From Pseudomonas neuropathica (GTDB lineage Bacteria; Pseudomonadota; Gammaproteobacteria; Pseudomonadales; Pseudomonadaceae), in the NCBI RefSeq assembly GCF_015461835.1, contig NZ_JACOPX010000006.1, positions 303,525 to 367,524 on the forward strand: a DNA stretch of 64,000 nucleotides, given 5' to 3'. Positions 53,118-62,597 of the stretch are shown piece by piece (positions within the stretch are counted from its first letter, which is position 1; every line of letters starts with the position of its first letter). The notes below the pieces were generated by a model. That model ran no database searches. It worked only from the letters and a program-made list of their open reading frames with translations, and was not told the origin of the DNA. A program made the position numbers and the translations under genes.

Positions 53118-53142
53118 ATAAATCAATCTCAAATTTGCCACT

Positions 53143-53241
53143 CCCCTGTAGGAGTGAGCCTGCTCGCGATGACGCAATAACATTCAACATTTGCGTTGGC
53201 TGATACACCGCTATCGCGAGCAGGCTCACTCCTACAGGGGA
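53143..53241. repeat. REPIN, twin of 55891-55989
   Basis: 99 bp starting CCCCTGTAGGAGTGAGCCTG and ending in its inverse. Differs at only two positions from the copy at 55891. Confidence 0.92.
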
Positions 53242-53257
53242 TCTACGGTTGGCAGGA

Positions 53258-54142
53258 CTATCCGCGCAATAACCCCTGCTCCGCTTCACATAACCCCACC
53301 ACATAATCCCAGACCACCCGCAGCCGCACCGATTTGTGCAACTCGCGCCGCGTGCTGATCCAGTAACTACGCTCGATGCTTTCATCCGACAGCAACGGCA
53401 CCAGCTCGGGATCCGACTCGGCCATGTAGCAAGGCAACACCGCAATGCCCAATCCCGACCGCGCCGCTTCCTGCTGGGCGATGACGCTGGTGCTATGGAA
53501 CACCACGCGCGGACTGCGGCAGAAGCTGTTGAGAAACATCAGTTCCTGGCTGAACAGCAAATCATCGACGTACCCGATCCACGCATGCCGCCCGAGGTCT
53601 TCGCGGCTGTGCAGTGGCGGCGCCTTATCGAGATAGCTCTGGCTGGCGTACAACGCGAGTCGATAGTCCGTGAGCTTGCGCGTGACCAGCATGTCCGCCG
53701 CCGGGCGCTCCAGGTGAATGCTGATTTCCGCTTCACGATTGAGGATGCTGACAAAGCGCGGCACCGCGACCAGTTCCACTTCCAATCCCGGATAGCGCTC
53801 GAACAAACCGATCATGCGGCTGGCGAGAAACTTGATGCCCAGCCCTTCGGTGACACCGACACGAATTTTGCCCAGCGGCGCGGTGGATTGGGTGATCTCT
53901 TCCTGCGCCAGCAACGCCACGTTTTCCATCGCCTCAGCGTGTTTAAGCAGCGCCTCCCCTGCCGGGGTCATTTCGTAGCCTTGGGCGTGCTGGACGAAGA
54001 GCGCGGTGCCGAGGCTTTTTTCGATGGCTTCGATGTGGCGGGCAACGGTGGCGTGGGTGGTGTTGAGGCGGCGGGCGGCGGTGAGCAGGCGGCCGCTGCG
54101 TTGCAGTTCGAGAAAAAACCGCAGGTCGTTCCAGTCGAACAT
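53258..54142 (-). CDS. LysR-family transcriptional regulator
   Basis: A 294-residue regulator with an N-terminal helix-turn-helix (about residues 3-60, RLLTAARRLNTTHATVARHIEAIEKSLG) and an effector-binding domain (about 90-290). It is divergent from the GMC oxidoreductase, and TAAC-type repeats lie in the short gap, the usual arrangement for a LysR protein controlling the opposite gene. The inducer is unknown, probably a substrate of the oxidoreductase or transporter. Confidence 0.9.
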   Translation of the reverse strand: MFDWNDLRFFLELQRSGRLLTAARRLNTTHATVARHIEAIEKSLGTALFVQHAQGYEMTPAGEALLKHAEAMENVALLAQEEITQSTAPLGKIRVGVTEGLGIKFLASRMIGLFERYPGLEVELVAVPRFVSILNREAEISIHLERPAADMLVTRKLTDYRLALYASQSYLDKAPPLHSREDLGRHAWIGYVDDLLFSQELMFLNSFCRSPRVVFHSTSVIAQQEAARSGLGIAVLPCYMAESDPELVPLLSDESIERSYWISTRRELHKSVRLRVVWDYVVGLCEAEQGLLRG

Positions 54143-54275
54143 GGCGTGTCCTTGTCGGCTATGGTCAATGCAGGCTGTTTAAAAACGCACAGCGGCTGCG
54201 CAAAAACTAACATTCTTTTAACGAAAGCTAACAACTAGAGTGTCCGACAATAAAAACAAAAAGCGAGGTCAGGGA

Positions 54276-55928
54276 ATGCAGACTTCCCTTGATGAATACG
54301 ACTACATCGTGGTCGGCGCCGGCCCTGCCGGGTGTTTGCTGGCCAATCGACTGTCGGCGGATCCGCAGCAGCGCGTGCTGTTGCTCGAAGCCGGCGGGCG
54401 CGACAACTATGCGTGGATTCACATTCCTGTCGGTTACCTGTTCTGCATCGGTAACCCGCGCACCGACTGGTGCTTCAAGACTGAACAACAACCGGGCCTC
54501 AACGGCCGCGCGCTGAGCTATCCGCGCGGCAAAGTGCTGGGCGGTTGCTCGTCCATCAACGGCATGATCTACATGCGCGGCCAGGCCAACGACTACGATG
54601 GCTGGGCGGCCGAGGGCAATCCGGGCTGGGCCTGGAATGATGTGCTGCCGCTGTTCAAACAGAGCGAAAACCACTTCGCTGGCGCGGCTGAATTCCACGG
54701 TGCCACGGGTGAATGGCGGGTCGAGCAGCAGCGTCTGTCGTGGCCGATTCTGGATGCCTTTCGCAGTGCCGCCGAGCAAAGCGGCATCGCCAGCATCGAC
54801 GACTTCAATCAAGGCGACAACGAGGGTTGCGGCTACTTTCAGGTCAATCAGAAATCCGGGGTGCGCTGGAACGCGTCGAAGGCGTTTTTGAAACCGGTGC
54901 GCGACCGGACGAATCTGACAGTGCTGACCGGGGTTGAGGTGGATCGCGTGTTGCTGGAGGACGGTCGCGCAACAAAAGTCAGTGCGCGTCATGAAGGCCA
55001 GAGCAAACAGTTCAAGGCGCGCAAGGAGATCGTCCTGTGCGCCGGCGCGGTCGGTTCGCCGAGCATTCTGCAGCGTTCCGGAATCGGTCCGCGGCCGCTG
55101 CTCGAACGCTTGGGCATCGGCGTGATTCATGAGCTGCCGGGCGTCGGCGGCAACCTGCAGGATCACCTGCAACTGCGCCTGATCTACCAACTGGAAAACG
55201 CACGCACGCTGAACCAGATCGCCGGCAGCGTCTGGGGCAAGATGGGCATGGGCCTGCGTTATCTGTATGACCGTAGCGGGCCGCTGTCGATGGCGCCGAG
55301 TCAGTTGGGCGCGTTTGCGCGTTCGGGGCCGGAGCAGACCTCAGCGAATCTGGAATATCACGTGCAACCGCTGTCCCTGGAGCGTTTTGGCGAGCCGTTG
55401 CACAGCTTTCCGGCGTTTACCGCTTCGGTGTGCGATCTGCGTCCACAGAGTCGTGGACGCATCGAAATTCGTTCGGCGGATCCGCAGGAAGCGCCGCTGA
55501 TTCAGCCCAACTATCTCAGTCATCCAGAAGATCTGCGCGTCGCGGCGGATGCGATTCGCCTGACCCGTCGCATCGTCAGTGCCCCGGCCCTGCAAGCGTT
55601 CAAACCGGTCGAGTATCTGCCCGGGGCCAACCTGCAAAGTGAAGAAGAATTGCAGCAAGCGGCGGCGAAGATCGGCACGACGATTTTCCACCCGGTCGGC
55701 ACCTGCCGCATGGGCAATGACGGTGATGCAGTGGTCGACGCACAGCTGCGCGTCCACGGCGTGCCCGGTTTGCGCATCGCCGATGCGTCAATCATGCCGC
55801 GCATTACCTCGGGCAATACGTGTTCGCCTACGCTGATGATTGCGGAAAAGGCTGCTCAACTGATCCGCAATTCTCAAGCTGTAAGCACAACCCCTGTAGG
55901 AGTGAGCCTGCTCGCGATGACGGAATAA
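54276..55928 (+). CDS. GMC-family FAD oxidoreductase (choline dehydrogenase-like)
   Basis: A 550-residue flavoenzyme. GAGPAGCLLANRL near residue 15 binds the ADP part of FAD, GGCSSINGMIYMRG is the GMC signature 1, and GNTCSPTLMIAEKAA is the C-terminal region with the HPVGTCRMG histidine before it. Acts on an alcohol, accepting electrons to FAD. A GTG 12 codons upstream is a less likely start. The last 11 residues (PVGVSLLAMTE) are translated from a REPIN arm, so the natural end has been altered. Followed by an MHS transporter. Confidence 0.9.
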   Translation: MQTSLDEYDYIVVGAGPAGCLLANRLSADPQQRVLLLEAGGRDNYAWIHIPVGYLFCIGNPRTDWCFKTEQQPGLNGRALSYPRGKVLGGCSSINGMIYMRGQANDYDGWAAEGNPGWAWNDVLPLFKQSENHFAGAAEFHGATGEWRVEQQRLSWPILDAFRSAAEQSGIASIDDFNQGDNEGCGYFQVNQKSGVRWNASKAFLKPVRDRTNLTVLTGVEVDRVLLEDGRATKVSARHEGQSKQFKARKEIVLCAGAVGSPSILQRSGIGPRPLLERLGIGVIHELPGVGGNLQDHLQLRLIYQLENARTLNQIAGSVWGKMGMGLRYLYDRSGPLSMAPSQLGAFARSGPEQTSANLEYHVQPLSLERFGEPLHSFPAFTASVCDLRPQSRGRIEIRSADPQEAPLIQPNYLSHPEDLRVAADAIRLTRRIVSAPALQAFKPVEYLPGANLQSEEELQQAAAKIGTTIFHPVGTCRMGNDGDAVVDAQLRVHGVPGLRIADASIMPRITSGNTCSPTLMIAEKAAQLIRNSQAVSTTPVGVSLLAMTE

Positions 55929-55989
55929 CATTCAACATCTGCGTTGGCTGATACACCGCTATCGCGAGCAGGCTCACTCCTACAGGGGA
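55891..55989. repeat. REPIN overlapping the GMC gene end
   Basis: 99-bp REPIN starting CCCCTGTAGGAGTGAGCCTG. Its first 38 bases are inside the GMC reading frame and supply the stop codon. Almost identical to 53143-53241. Confidence 0.92.
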
Positions 55990-56067
55990 CCGCGTCTAAT
56001 TCAAGGCATCACCCGGACACGCAACACCAGTGGAACAACAAAAACAATCACTGTGAGGGATACCGAT

Positions 56068-57690
56068 ATGTCAGAACACGTTCAGCCGCTGGACGCCGTG
56101 CGCAGCGCGGAGACCAGCCCGGATACACGCAAAGTCATCTTCGCTTCCTCACTGGGGACGGTGTTCGAGTGGTATGACTTCTTCCTCTACGGCGCCCTCG
56201 CGGCGGTGATCAGCAAGCAGTTTTTCGCCGGGGTCAACGACACCACCGCGTTTATCTTTGCGCTGATGGCTTTCGCTGCAGGGTTTATCGTGCGGCCGTT
56301 CGGGGCGCTGGTGTTCGGTCGGTTGGGGGACATGATCGGGCGCAAATACACCTTTCTCGCGACGATCATTCTGATGGGCGTCGCGACCTTCTGCGTCGGC
56401 CTGCTGCCGACCTACGCCAGCATCGGCATCGCCGCGCCGATCATTCTGGTGGTGCTGCGCATGCTTCAGGGCCTAGCGCTCGGCGGTGAATACGGCGGCG
56501 CGGCCACCTACGTTGCCGAACACGCGCCGATCGGAAAGCGCGGTTTCCATACCAGCTGGATTCAGTCCACCGCGACCCTCGGCTTGTTGCTGTCGCTGCT
56601 GGTGGTGCTCGGTTGCCGCTACTTCACCGGCGATCAGTTTGAAGTCTGGGGCTGGCGGATTCCGTTCCTGCTGTCGATCGTGCTGCTGGGCATTTCCACC
56701 TGGATCCGCCTGAGCCTGCACGAGTCGCCGGCGTACCTGAAAATGAAAGAGGAAGGCAAAACCTCGAAAGCGCCAATCCGCGAATCCTTCGGCAAATGGG
56801 AAAACCTCAAAGTTGTGCTGATCGCCCTGTTCAGCATCAACGCCGGGCAAGCGGTGACCTTCTACGCGGCGCAGTTCTATGTGCTGTTCTTCCTCACCCA
56901 GTTCCTGAAAATGGACCCGGCGGTGGCCAATACCTTGCTGATCATCAGCGTGGTGATCGGCGCGCCGTTCTTCATCTTTTTCGGCTGGCTGTCGGACAAG
57001 GTCGGGCGCAAACCGGTGCTGATGCTCGGCTTGCTGCTGGCCACGGCGCTGTACTTCCCGATCTTCAAATCCCTCGCGCACTACGCCAACCCGGCGATCG
57101 ATCAGGCCAGCCGTCAGGCACCGATCACCGTGCTGGCGGATCCGGCGACCTGCACCTTCCAGTTCGATCCGGTGGGCAAAGCCAAATTCGACAGCCCGTG
57201 CGACAAGGTCAAAACCTTCCTGGTCAAACAAGGCCTGCCCTACTCCAGCGCCGCCGCCCCAGCCGGCAGCACCGTGCAGGTGAGCGTTGGCGACGTCAAA
57301 CTCGATGGCTTCGACGAGGCCGCCCTGCGCGGCGCGATCACCCTGGCGGGCTACCCGCAACAAGCCGATTTGCAGCAGATCAACAAACCGATGATCGTCG
57401 CCCTGATCGTGGCGCTGATCATCATCTCGGCGATGTGCTATGGCCCGCTCGCGGCGCTGATGGTCGAACTGTTCCCGACGCGCATTCGCTACACCTCGAT
57501 GTCGCTGCCGTACCACATCGGCAACGGCTGGTTCGGCGGGTTCCTGCCGACGGTGTCGTTTGCCTTGGTGGTGTACACCGGGGACATCTTTTATGGGCTG
57601 TGGTATCCGGTGTTGATTACCGGGGTAAGCCTGGTGGTGGGGATGATCTGTTTGCGTGAGACGAAGAATATCGATCTCGACAAGAACTGA
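56068..57690 (+). CDS. MFS transporter, metabolite:proton symporter family
   Basis: A 540-residue permease of the MHS branch (ShiA/ProP-like). Diagnostics are FEWYDFFLYG in the first helix, RPFGALVFGRLGDMIGRK in loop 2-3 and LALGGEYGGAATYVAE. A long hydrophilic insertion at residues about 340-440 with two cysteines interrupts the C-terminal half. It probably imports the substrate of the GMC enzyme, which lies 140 bases upstream beyond a REPIN. A terminator follows. Confidence 0.9.
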   Translation: MSEHVQPLDAVRSAETSPDTRKVIFASSLGTVFEWYDFFLYGALAAVISKQFFAGVNDTTAFIFALMAFAAGFIVRPFGALVFGRLGDMIGRKYTFLATIILMGVATFCVGLLPTYASIGIAAPIILVVLRMLQGLALGGEYGGAATYVAEHAPIGKRGFHTSWIQSTATLGLLLSLLVVLGCRYFTGDQFEVWGWRIPFLLSIVLLGISTWIRLSLHESPAYLKMKEEGKTSKAPIRESFGKWENLKVVLIALFSINAGQAVTFYAAQFYVLFFLTQFLKMDPAVANTLLIISVVIGAPFFIFFGWLSDKVGRKPVLMLGLLLATALYFPIFKSLAHYANPAIDQASRQAPITVLADPATCTFQFDPVGKAKFDSPCDKVKTFLVKQGLPYSSAAAPAGSTVQVSVGDVKLDGFDEAALRGAITLAGYPQQADLQQINKPMIVALIVALIIISAMCYGPLAALMVELFPTRIRYTSMSLPYHIGNGWFGGFLPTVSFALVVYTGDIFYGLWYPVLITGVSLVVGMICLRETKNIDLDKN

Positions 57691-57711
57691 AACTCAACCA
57701 GATAACTCAAT

Positions 57712-57742
57712 TGGCGAGGGCTTTGACCCTCGCCGTTTTTTT
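57712..57742 (+). terminator. Intrinsic terminator
   Basis: GGCGAGGG / CCCTCGCC stem with a short loop and a run of seven T, after the MFS gene. Confidence 0.9.
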
Positions 57743-57744
57743 GC

Positions 57745-58113
57745 TCAGGCATCAGCCTTGATCACCTCGAACTTCACCTGATCCGGATAAAACGCCACGT
57801 AGTCCTTGATCGGCCCGACCGAGATTTTCGGTTTCTCATAAGTCCACACCGCGTTCGCCCCCTCATGCCCCGGCACTTGCAGGCTGAAGTAGTTGGCGTC
57901 GCCCTTGTACGGGCAATAACTGGTGTGGTCGGTGCGGGCGAAGTACTTTTCGTCGATGTCTTCGCGGGGGATGTAATAGACCGGTGGGTAGTTGGCTTCG
58001 TTGAGGATCAGTACGTGGGAGGACGCAGCGACCTGGATGCCGTGGAATTTCACTATCAGGCAGCCGGGAAGTTGTTCGAGGGCAATGACGGGACTAGGGC
58101 CGGAGCTTTTCAT
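57745..58113 (-). CDS. DUF427 family protein
   Basis: A 122-residue single-domain DUF427 protein: VAASSHVLILNEANYPPVYYIPREDI, then HTSYCPYKGDANYFSL, with the conserved CPYKG. Probably a beta-barrel-like cytosolic protein; function unknown. Its stop is 2 bases from the terminator of the convergent MFS gene. Confidence 0.9.
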   Translation of the reverse strand: MKSSGPSPVIALEQLPGCLIVKFHGIQVAASSHVLILNEANYPPVYYIPREDIDEKYFARTDHTSYCPYKGDANYFSLQVPGHEGANAVWTYEKPKISVGPIKDYVAFYPDQVKFEVIKADA

Positions 58114-58204
58114 GGGGTTCTCCTGAATACGGCGAAGAGACCGGTTCAGGTATAGCCCATTGGTTATGGTTGGGGTGGGTTTACAGCCGAACGGCCCTTC
58201 ACCA

Positions 58205-58403
58205 TCAAAAGCCCCTCACCCTAGCCCTCCCGAAACGTCGGACCGCCCGGAGGGAGAGGGAACTGACCGAGTTGTCTGGCGAAATCCATCGACCTGAAAA
58301 ATCGAGTCGATTATGGATTCAAAGCCAATCGTTCAAGTCGGTGAATTTCGCCAATATCCCCCATTCGGTTCCCTCTCCCACTGGGAGAGGGTTAGGGTGA
58401 GGG
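58205..58403. repeat. CCCTCACC/GGGAGAGGG-type intergenic repeats
   Basis: CCCCTCACCCTAGCCCTCCC at 58207 and the inverted CCCACTGGGAGAGGGTTAGG near 58378, widely dispersed sequences in this genus. The stretch 58114-58417 holds no gene. Confidence 0.75.
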
Positions 58404-58417
58404 CCGCTCTTCAGGCA

Positions 58418-59824
58418 TCACGCAACAATATCAGTCGCCACCGCTTGCCCCACCACACCCACAGCAAAGTCCACCGAACCCTGCCCCGTCAGGTCAACCA
58501 TCAGGCTGGTCTGATTGGTCTGCGCGAAGTAAGTCAGGATCGCATCACCCGCATGCCCGGTGAAGCCGCTGACGAAGTTCAGCGACGCCGCGCCCGTGGC
58601 GAAACCTGCAATCCCCGACAAGTCGATCTTGTCCAGGCCGCTGGTGAAATCCATGATCCAGTCCGGTGCCGTCATGGTCGAATCGCTGGCCGCGCCGAAC
58701 ACGAAAGTATCCGCACCTGCACCACCCCACAAGGTGTCACCGCCGCCACCACCGTAAACGATGTCATTACCGGCACCGCCGACCAGCTCGTTGGCAGCGG
58801 CGTTGCCGATCAGCAGATCATTGCCTGAACCGCCGATGGCATTTTCTACGGTCACACCGTAAGCAACGGAAACGTTGCCGACCAAACCACCAACATCGGA
58901 GAACGAACCTTCATTGAGGTTGATCTTCTGATTCTGACTGAAGCCGGAGAAGTCCAGCGTATCGTTGCCGCCGCCGTCCCACACCGAGAACACCACTTTG
59001 GAGGACGCCGAAGTGGCGCTGTAGAAATCGCGCTCGGCATTGGAATTGAAACCGTAGGTGGTGTCATCGGCGCGGGTCGCGTAGTTGGCGCCGTAGAGTT
59101 TTTGCACCGCAACGATATCGTCCAGCAATGGCGCCGAAGCGTACGCGCCGCTGCCGTCCTTGCTGAAGTTCTGATCGGTGTTGGCTTCGCTCCAGTAGCT
59201 CATCAGGCTGTAGCCACGGGTGTCTTCAGCGTACTTGGCGTCATTGTAGGTCGGGTTGCCGTTGCCGGCGTTGTAGGCGCCCGGATGCGACAGGCCGAGG
59301 GTGTGGCCGATCTCGTGGGTCAGGGTCTGGCGCCCGTAGTTGTTGGTGTCCGGGGTCTTGTTGACCTGATATTGATCGTTGATCAGGTACCACGACTGGC
59401 CGTCATAGCCACCGCCGCTGGGCAGGTAAGCGAAAGCCGCACCACCGGTGCTGACGTCGTAGTTGCCAAACGTCATGTGGCCATCGCCGCCCTTGCCTTC
59501 GCTAAAGGTGACGTTGGCGACATCGGCCCAGGATTGCATGGCCAGCACAGCCTGGGCTTTTTGCTGGGCGCTGAACTCACTGAAGTTGCCCAGCTTGACG
59601 TTGTAATTCGCCGGTTTGTCGGTCAGAAAGCTGTAGCTGAGGTCGATCTTGCCATCAGCATTCTTGTCGCCCCACGACAGGCCTTTGCGCAAGATTTCAT
59701 CAGCGGCCTGATTGGCAGTGAATGAGGGTTTGCCGTTGACCAGCCCGACGCCACGGTCATACAAGTGGCTGAAAGCATCGACCTGGTCGAAGGCGCTGGT
59801 GGTTTTGGATTTGGCTTGAGCCAT
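58418..59824 (-). CDS. aprA: Serralysin-type secreted metalloprotease (AprA/AprX-like)
   Basis: A 468-residue zinc protease of the serralysin family. The zinc motif [11 protein letters not shown] is at residues 170-180 and the Met-turn SLMSYW at 206-211. A calcium-binding RTX block follows ([20 protein letters not shown], about 350-370), and the C-terminal secretion signal ends in ATDIVA. No N-terminal Sec signal, which fits type I export. The usual inhibitor and aprDEF genes are not adjacent, so the exporter must be encoded elsewhere. Roles include milk-protein or host-protein digestion. Confidence 0.93.
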   Translation of the reverse strand: MAQAKSKTTSAFDQVDAFSHLYDRGVGLVNGKPSFTANQAADEILRKGLSWGDKNADGKIDLSYSFLTDKPANYNVKLGNFSEFSAQQKAQAVLAMQSWADVANVTFSEGKGGDGHMTFGNYDVSTGGAAFAYLPSGGGYDGQSWYLINDQYQVNKTPDTNNYGRQTLTHEIGHTLGLSHPGAYNAGNGNPTYNDAKYAEDTRGYSLMSYWSEANTDQNFSKDGSGAYASAPLLDDIVAVQKLYGANYATRADDTTYGFNSNAERDFYSATSASSKVVFSVWDGGGNDTLDFSGFSQNQKINLNEGSFSDVGGLVGNVSVAYGVTVENAIGGSGNDLLIGNAAANELVGGAGNDIVYGGGGGDTLWGGAGADTFVFGAASDSTMTAPDWIMDFTSGLDKIDLSGIAGFATGAASLNFVSGFTGHAGDAILTYFAQTNQTSLMVDLTGQGSVDFAVGVVGQAVATDIVA

Positions 59825-60101
59825 GATGGACTTCCTTGTTTCTGAGTAGTCAGTGTCGACAGACCACGGCGATCTTCTGGCGAGATCGTCCTGTCACTCG
59901 CGTGTTTGCATCGGCGAAAAACCTGACACAGGCGCAAACCGGGCGCTAATCAATTTCTCGATAGCCCGGGCTGCGTCCCTGTATTACCCGTCATGTGCTG
60001 CAATGCTTTTTATCTGTATATCCATACAGATAAAAGTTGCCGCTGACGCCAAGTCCGGCCATTCTGTGCACCTGTGCGGACCTTGATCGACGTGGGTGGT
60101 T
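59825..60101. other. Divergent promoter region of aprA and topB
   Basis: About 280 bases without a gene. TATCTGTATATCCATACAGATA at 60010-60031 is a near-perfect inverted repeat in an AT-rich setting, a candidate operator or promoter element. Confidence 0.4.
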
Positions 60102-62045
60102 ATGCGGTTGTACCTCTGTGAAAAACCTTCTCAGGCCAAAGACATTGCGGCCGTGCTCGGCGCCAGGCGTCGGGGCGACGGCTGCTGGCTGGGAACAGAC
60201 GTCACGGTGACCTGGTGCATCGGCCACTTGCTCGAAACCGCCCCGCCGGATGCCTACGACGCCCGCTACAAGCGCTGGGTCCTGGCTGATCTGCCGATCA
60301 TTCCGGACAAGTGGAAAATGACCGTCAAGCCGCGCACCGCCAGCCAGTACAAAGCGGTCAAACGCCTGCTCGGCGAGGCCAGCGAGCTGATCATCGCCAC
60401 CGACGCCGACCGTGAGGGCGAGATGATCGCCCGGGAACTGGTCGAGCACTGTCGCTATCGCGGGCCGATCCGGCGTTTGTGGCTGTCGGCGCTGGACGAA
60501 GCTTCTATCCGCAAAGCCTTGGCGGCACTGAAGCCAGGGGCCGAAACCTTCAGCCTGTATCACTCGGCGCTGGGCCGCTCGCGGGCGGACTGGTTGATCG
60601 GCATGAACATGAGCCGGCTGTTCACGCTGCTGGGGCGGCAATCGGGTTATCAAGGCGTGTTGCCGGTAGGACGGGTGCAGACGCCGACCTTGCGCCTGGT
60701 GGTGGATCGCGACCGCAGCATCGCCGATTTCGTGCCGGTGCCGTTCTGGGCAGTCGATGTCGATCTGCTGCACAACGGCATCCCGTTTACCGCACAGTGG
60801 CGCGCGCCGCCGGATGCCTGTGACGATCAGGATCGCTGCCTGAATCAGGCGCTGGCCCAACAAGCGGCGGGAGCGATCAGCAGCGCTGCCAGTGCACGGG
60901 TAGTGAAGCTGAAAACCGAGCGCATGCGTGAAGTGGCACCCCTGCCCTTCGATCTCGGCACCTTGCAGGAAGTCTGCTCGAAGAAACTCGGCCTCGGCGC
61001 GCAGGAAACCCTCGACATCGCCCAGGCGCTCTACGAAACCTACAAAGTCATCACCTATCCGCGCAGTGATTGCGGTTATTTGCCGCTGAGCCAGCACAGC
61101 GAGGCGCCGGGGATTCTCGCCGCGCTGCGTCAGGCCGATCCGGGTCTTGAGGCGTTGCAAGGCTTTCTCGAACCCCAGCGCCGCTCCCGGGCATGGAACG
61201 ACGCCAAGGTCAGTGCGCACCACGGCATCATCCCCACCGCTGCGGCGAAAAACCTTGAACGCCTGAGTGGCAAGCACCGCGCGGTCTACACGTTGATCCG
61301 CGCACGTTATCTGGCGCAGTTTCTGCCCAATCACGAATACGATCGCACCCAGGCCGATTTCGATTGCGCCGGTGAAGCGTTGCGTGCGGTCGGCAAGCAG
61401 ATCATCGAACCGGGCTGGAAACGCGCACTGCCCGAGGCGCTGGCACCGGCCAAGGGCCGCGAGGCACCGGTACCGCAAACCTTGCCGGCACTTACGCAAG
61501 GGGTTGAGTGCGCGGTGGCTGACGTCAAGTTCAAGGATCTGTGGACGCAACCACCCAAACCCTACACCGAAGGCGATCTGATCAAGGCGATGAAAAACGT
61601 TGCCAAACTGGTGGAAGATCCGCTGCTCAAACAGAAGCTCAAGGACACCACCGGGATCGGCACAGAAGCGACCCGCGCCTCGATCATTCAGGGCTTGCTT
61701 GACCGTGGCTATCTGGTGAAAAACGGCAAAGCCCTCGCCGCTACCCCGGCGGCGTTCAGCCTGATCGACGCGGTGCCCCGCGCAATTGCCGACCCCGGCA
61801 CCACGGCCATCTGGGAGCAGGCGCTGGACATGGTGCAAAGTGGCGAAATGAGTCTGGAAGAGTTCGTCACCAAACAGGCGGCGTGGATGAGCAAACAGGT
61901 GACGCGCTGTTCCAGTCTCAGCCTGACCATCAGCGGCCCGCCACCAGCCGGTAAAGCGGCGGCCCCGTGGAAGAAAAAACGCAAATCGACCCGCAGCAAA
62001 ACCACGGGTACGACAAAACGCACAGCGAAACCGTCAGGCAAATAA
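60102..62045 (+). CDS. topB: DNA topoisomerase III
   Basis: A 647-residue type IA topoisomerase. The Toprim domain (MRLYLCEKPSQAKDIAAVLG and the acidic TDADREGEM) and the catalytic tyrosine region VITYPRSDCGYLP (around residue 322) are intact. The C terminus is basic (KKKRKSTRSKTTGTTKR), replacing zinc fingers. It decatenates DNA and supports replication termination. A GTG two codons upstream is an alternative start, but the family begins at MRLYL. Confidence 0.95.
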   Translation: MRLYLCEKPSQAKDIAAVLGARRRGDGCWLGTDVTVTWCIGHLLETAPPDAYDARYKRWVLADLPIIPDKWKMTVKPRTASQYKAVKRLLGEASELIIATDADREGEMIARELVEHCRYRGPIRRLWLSALDEASIRKALAALKPGAETFSLYHSALGRSRADWLIGMNMSRLFTLLGRQSGYQGVLPVGRVQTPTLRLVVDRDRSIADFVPVPFWAVDVDLLHNGIPFTAQWRAPPDACDDQDRCLNQALAQQAAGAISSAASARVVKLKTERMREVAPLPFDLGTLQEVCSKKLGLGAQETLDIAQALYETYKVITYPRSDCGYLPLSQHSEAPGILAALRQADPGLEALQGFLEPQRRSRAWNDAKVSAHHGIIPTAAAKNLERLSGKHRAVYTLIRARYLAQFLPNHEYDRTQADFDCAGEALRAVGKQIIEPGWKRALPEALAPAKGREAPVPQTLPALTQGVECAVADVKFKDLWTQPPKPYTEGDLIKAMKNVAKLVEDPLLKQKLKDTTGIGTEATRASIIQGLLDRGYLVKNGKALAATPAAFSLIDAVPRAIADPGTTAIWEQALDMVQSGEMSLEEFVTKQAAWMSKQVTRCSSLSLTISGPPPAGKAAAPWKKKRKSTRSKTTGTTKRTAKPSGK

Positions 62046-62093
62046 AACCCGCTAGTGTTTCTGCAAGGCTCAGCACTTTGAGGAACCCTGCGC

Positions 62094-62597
62094 ATGGCCA
62101 ATATCGAACTGCACCCCGCCCAGCGCGATGAGCTGGACATCATCGAAAACCTCATGCAGTTCTACATGTACGACTTCAGCGAGTGGCTGCCACTGAAGCT
62201 CGCCGAGCACGGCTTTTTCTCGATCCAGCCGAAAATCGGCTATTGGCGTCACCCGGCCACCCAACCGTTCCTGATTCGCGTCGACGGCGAACTCGCCGGT
62301 TTCGTGACCGTCGATAACGAAATCCACATCGCCGGGGCCGAACACAACATCGGCTACTTCTTCATTGCGCGACGCTTTCGTGGCCAAGGCGTCGCGCAGT
62401 TTGTCGTCTCTGCCCTCTTGAGCCGCATCCCCGGTCAATGGCAGATTTTCCATATCGACGCCAACCTGCCGGCCCAGCGCTTCTGGGCCAGGCTGATCCC
62501 AGCATTGAGCGGCGGCGAGTTCACCGTGCAGCAGCGTGAAGTGGACGGTTATCCGTGCACCTTCTACGTCTTGCGCGCACCCTTTTCCGTTGCCTGA
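62094..62597 (+). CDS. GNAT family N-acetyltransferase
   Basis: A 167-residue acetyltransferase with the CoA-binding RRFRGQGVAQFVVSALL. The N-terminal ENLMQFYMYDFSEWLP and late AQRFWARLIPALSGGEF are typical of a YhhY/aminoglycoside-like subgroup of unknown substrate. AGGA lies upstream. It follows topB by 48 bases but is probably separate in function. Confidence 0.88.
   Translation: MANIELHPAQRDELDIIENLMQFYMYDFSEWLPLKLAEHGFFSIQPKIGYWRHPATQPFLIRVDGELAGFVTVDNEIHIAGAEHNIGYFFIARRFRGQGVAQFVVSALLSRIPGQWQIFHIDANLPAQRFWARLIPALSGGEFTVQQREVDGYPCTFYVLRAPFSVA

Noticed and set aside
59991..61838. 615-codon open frame opposite topB
   Set aside because: topB is unmistakable in the other strand; this is a shadow of its codon usage.
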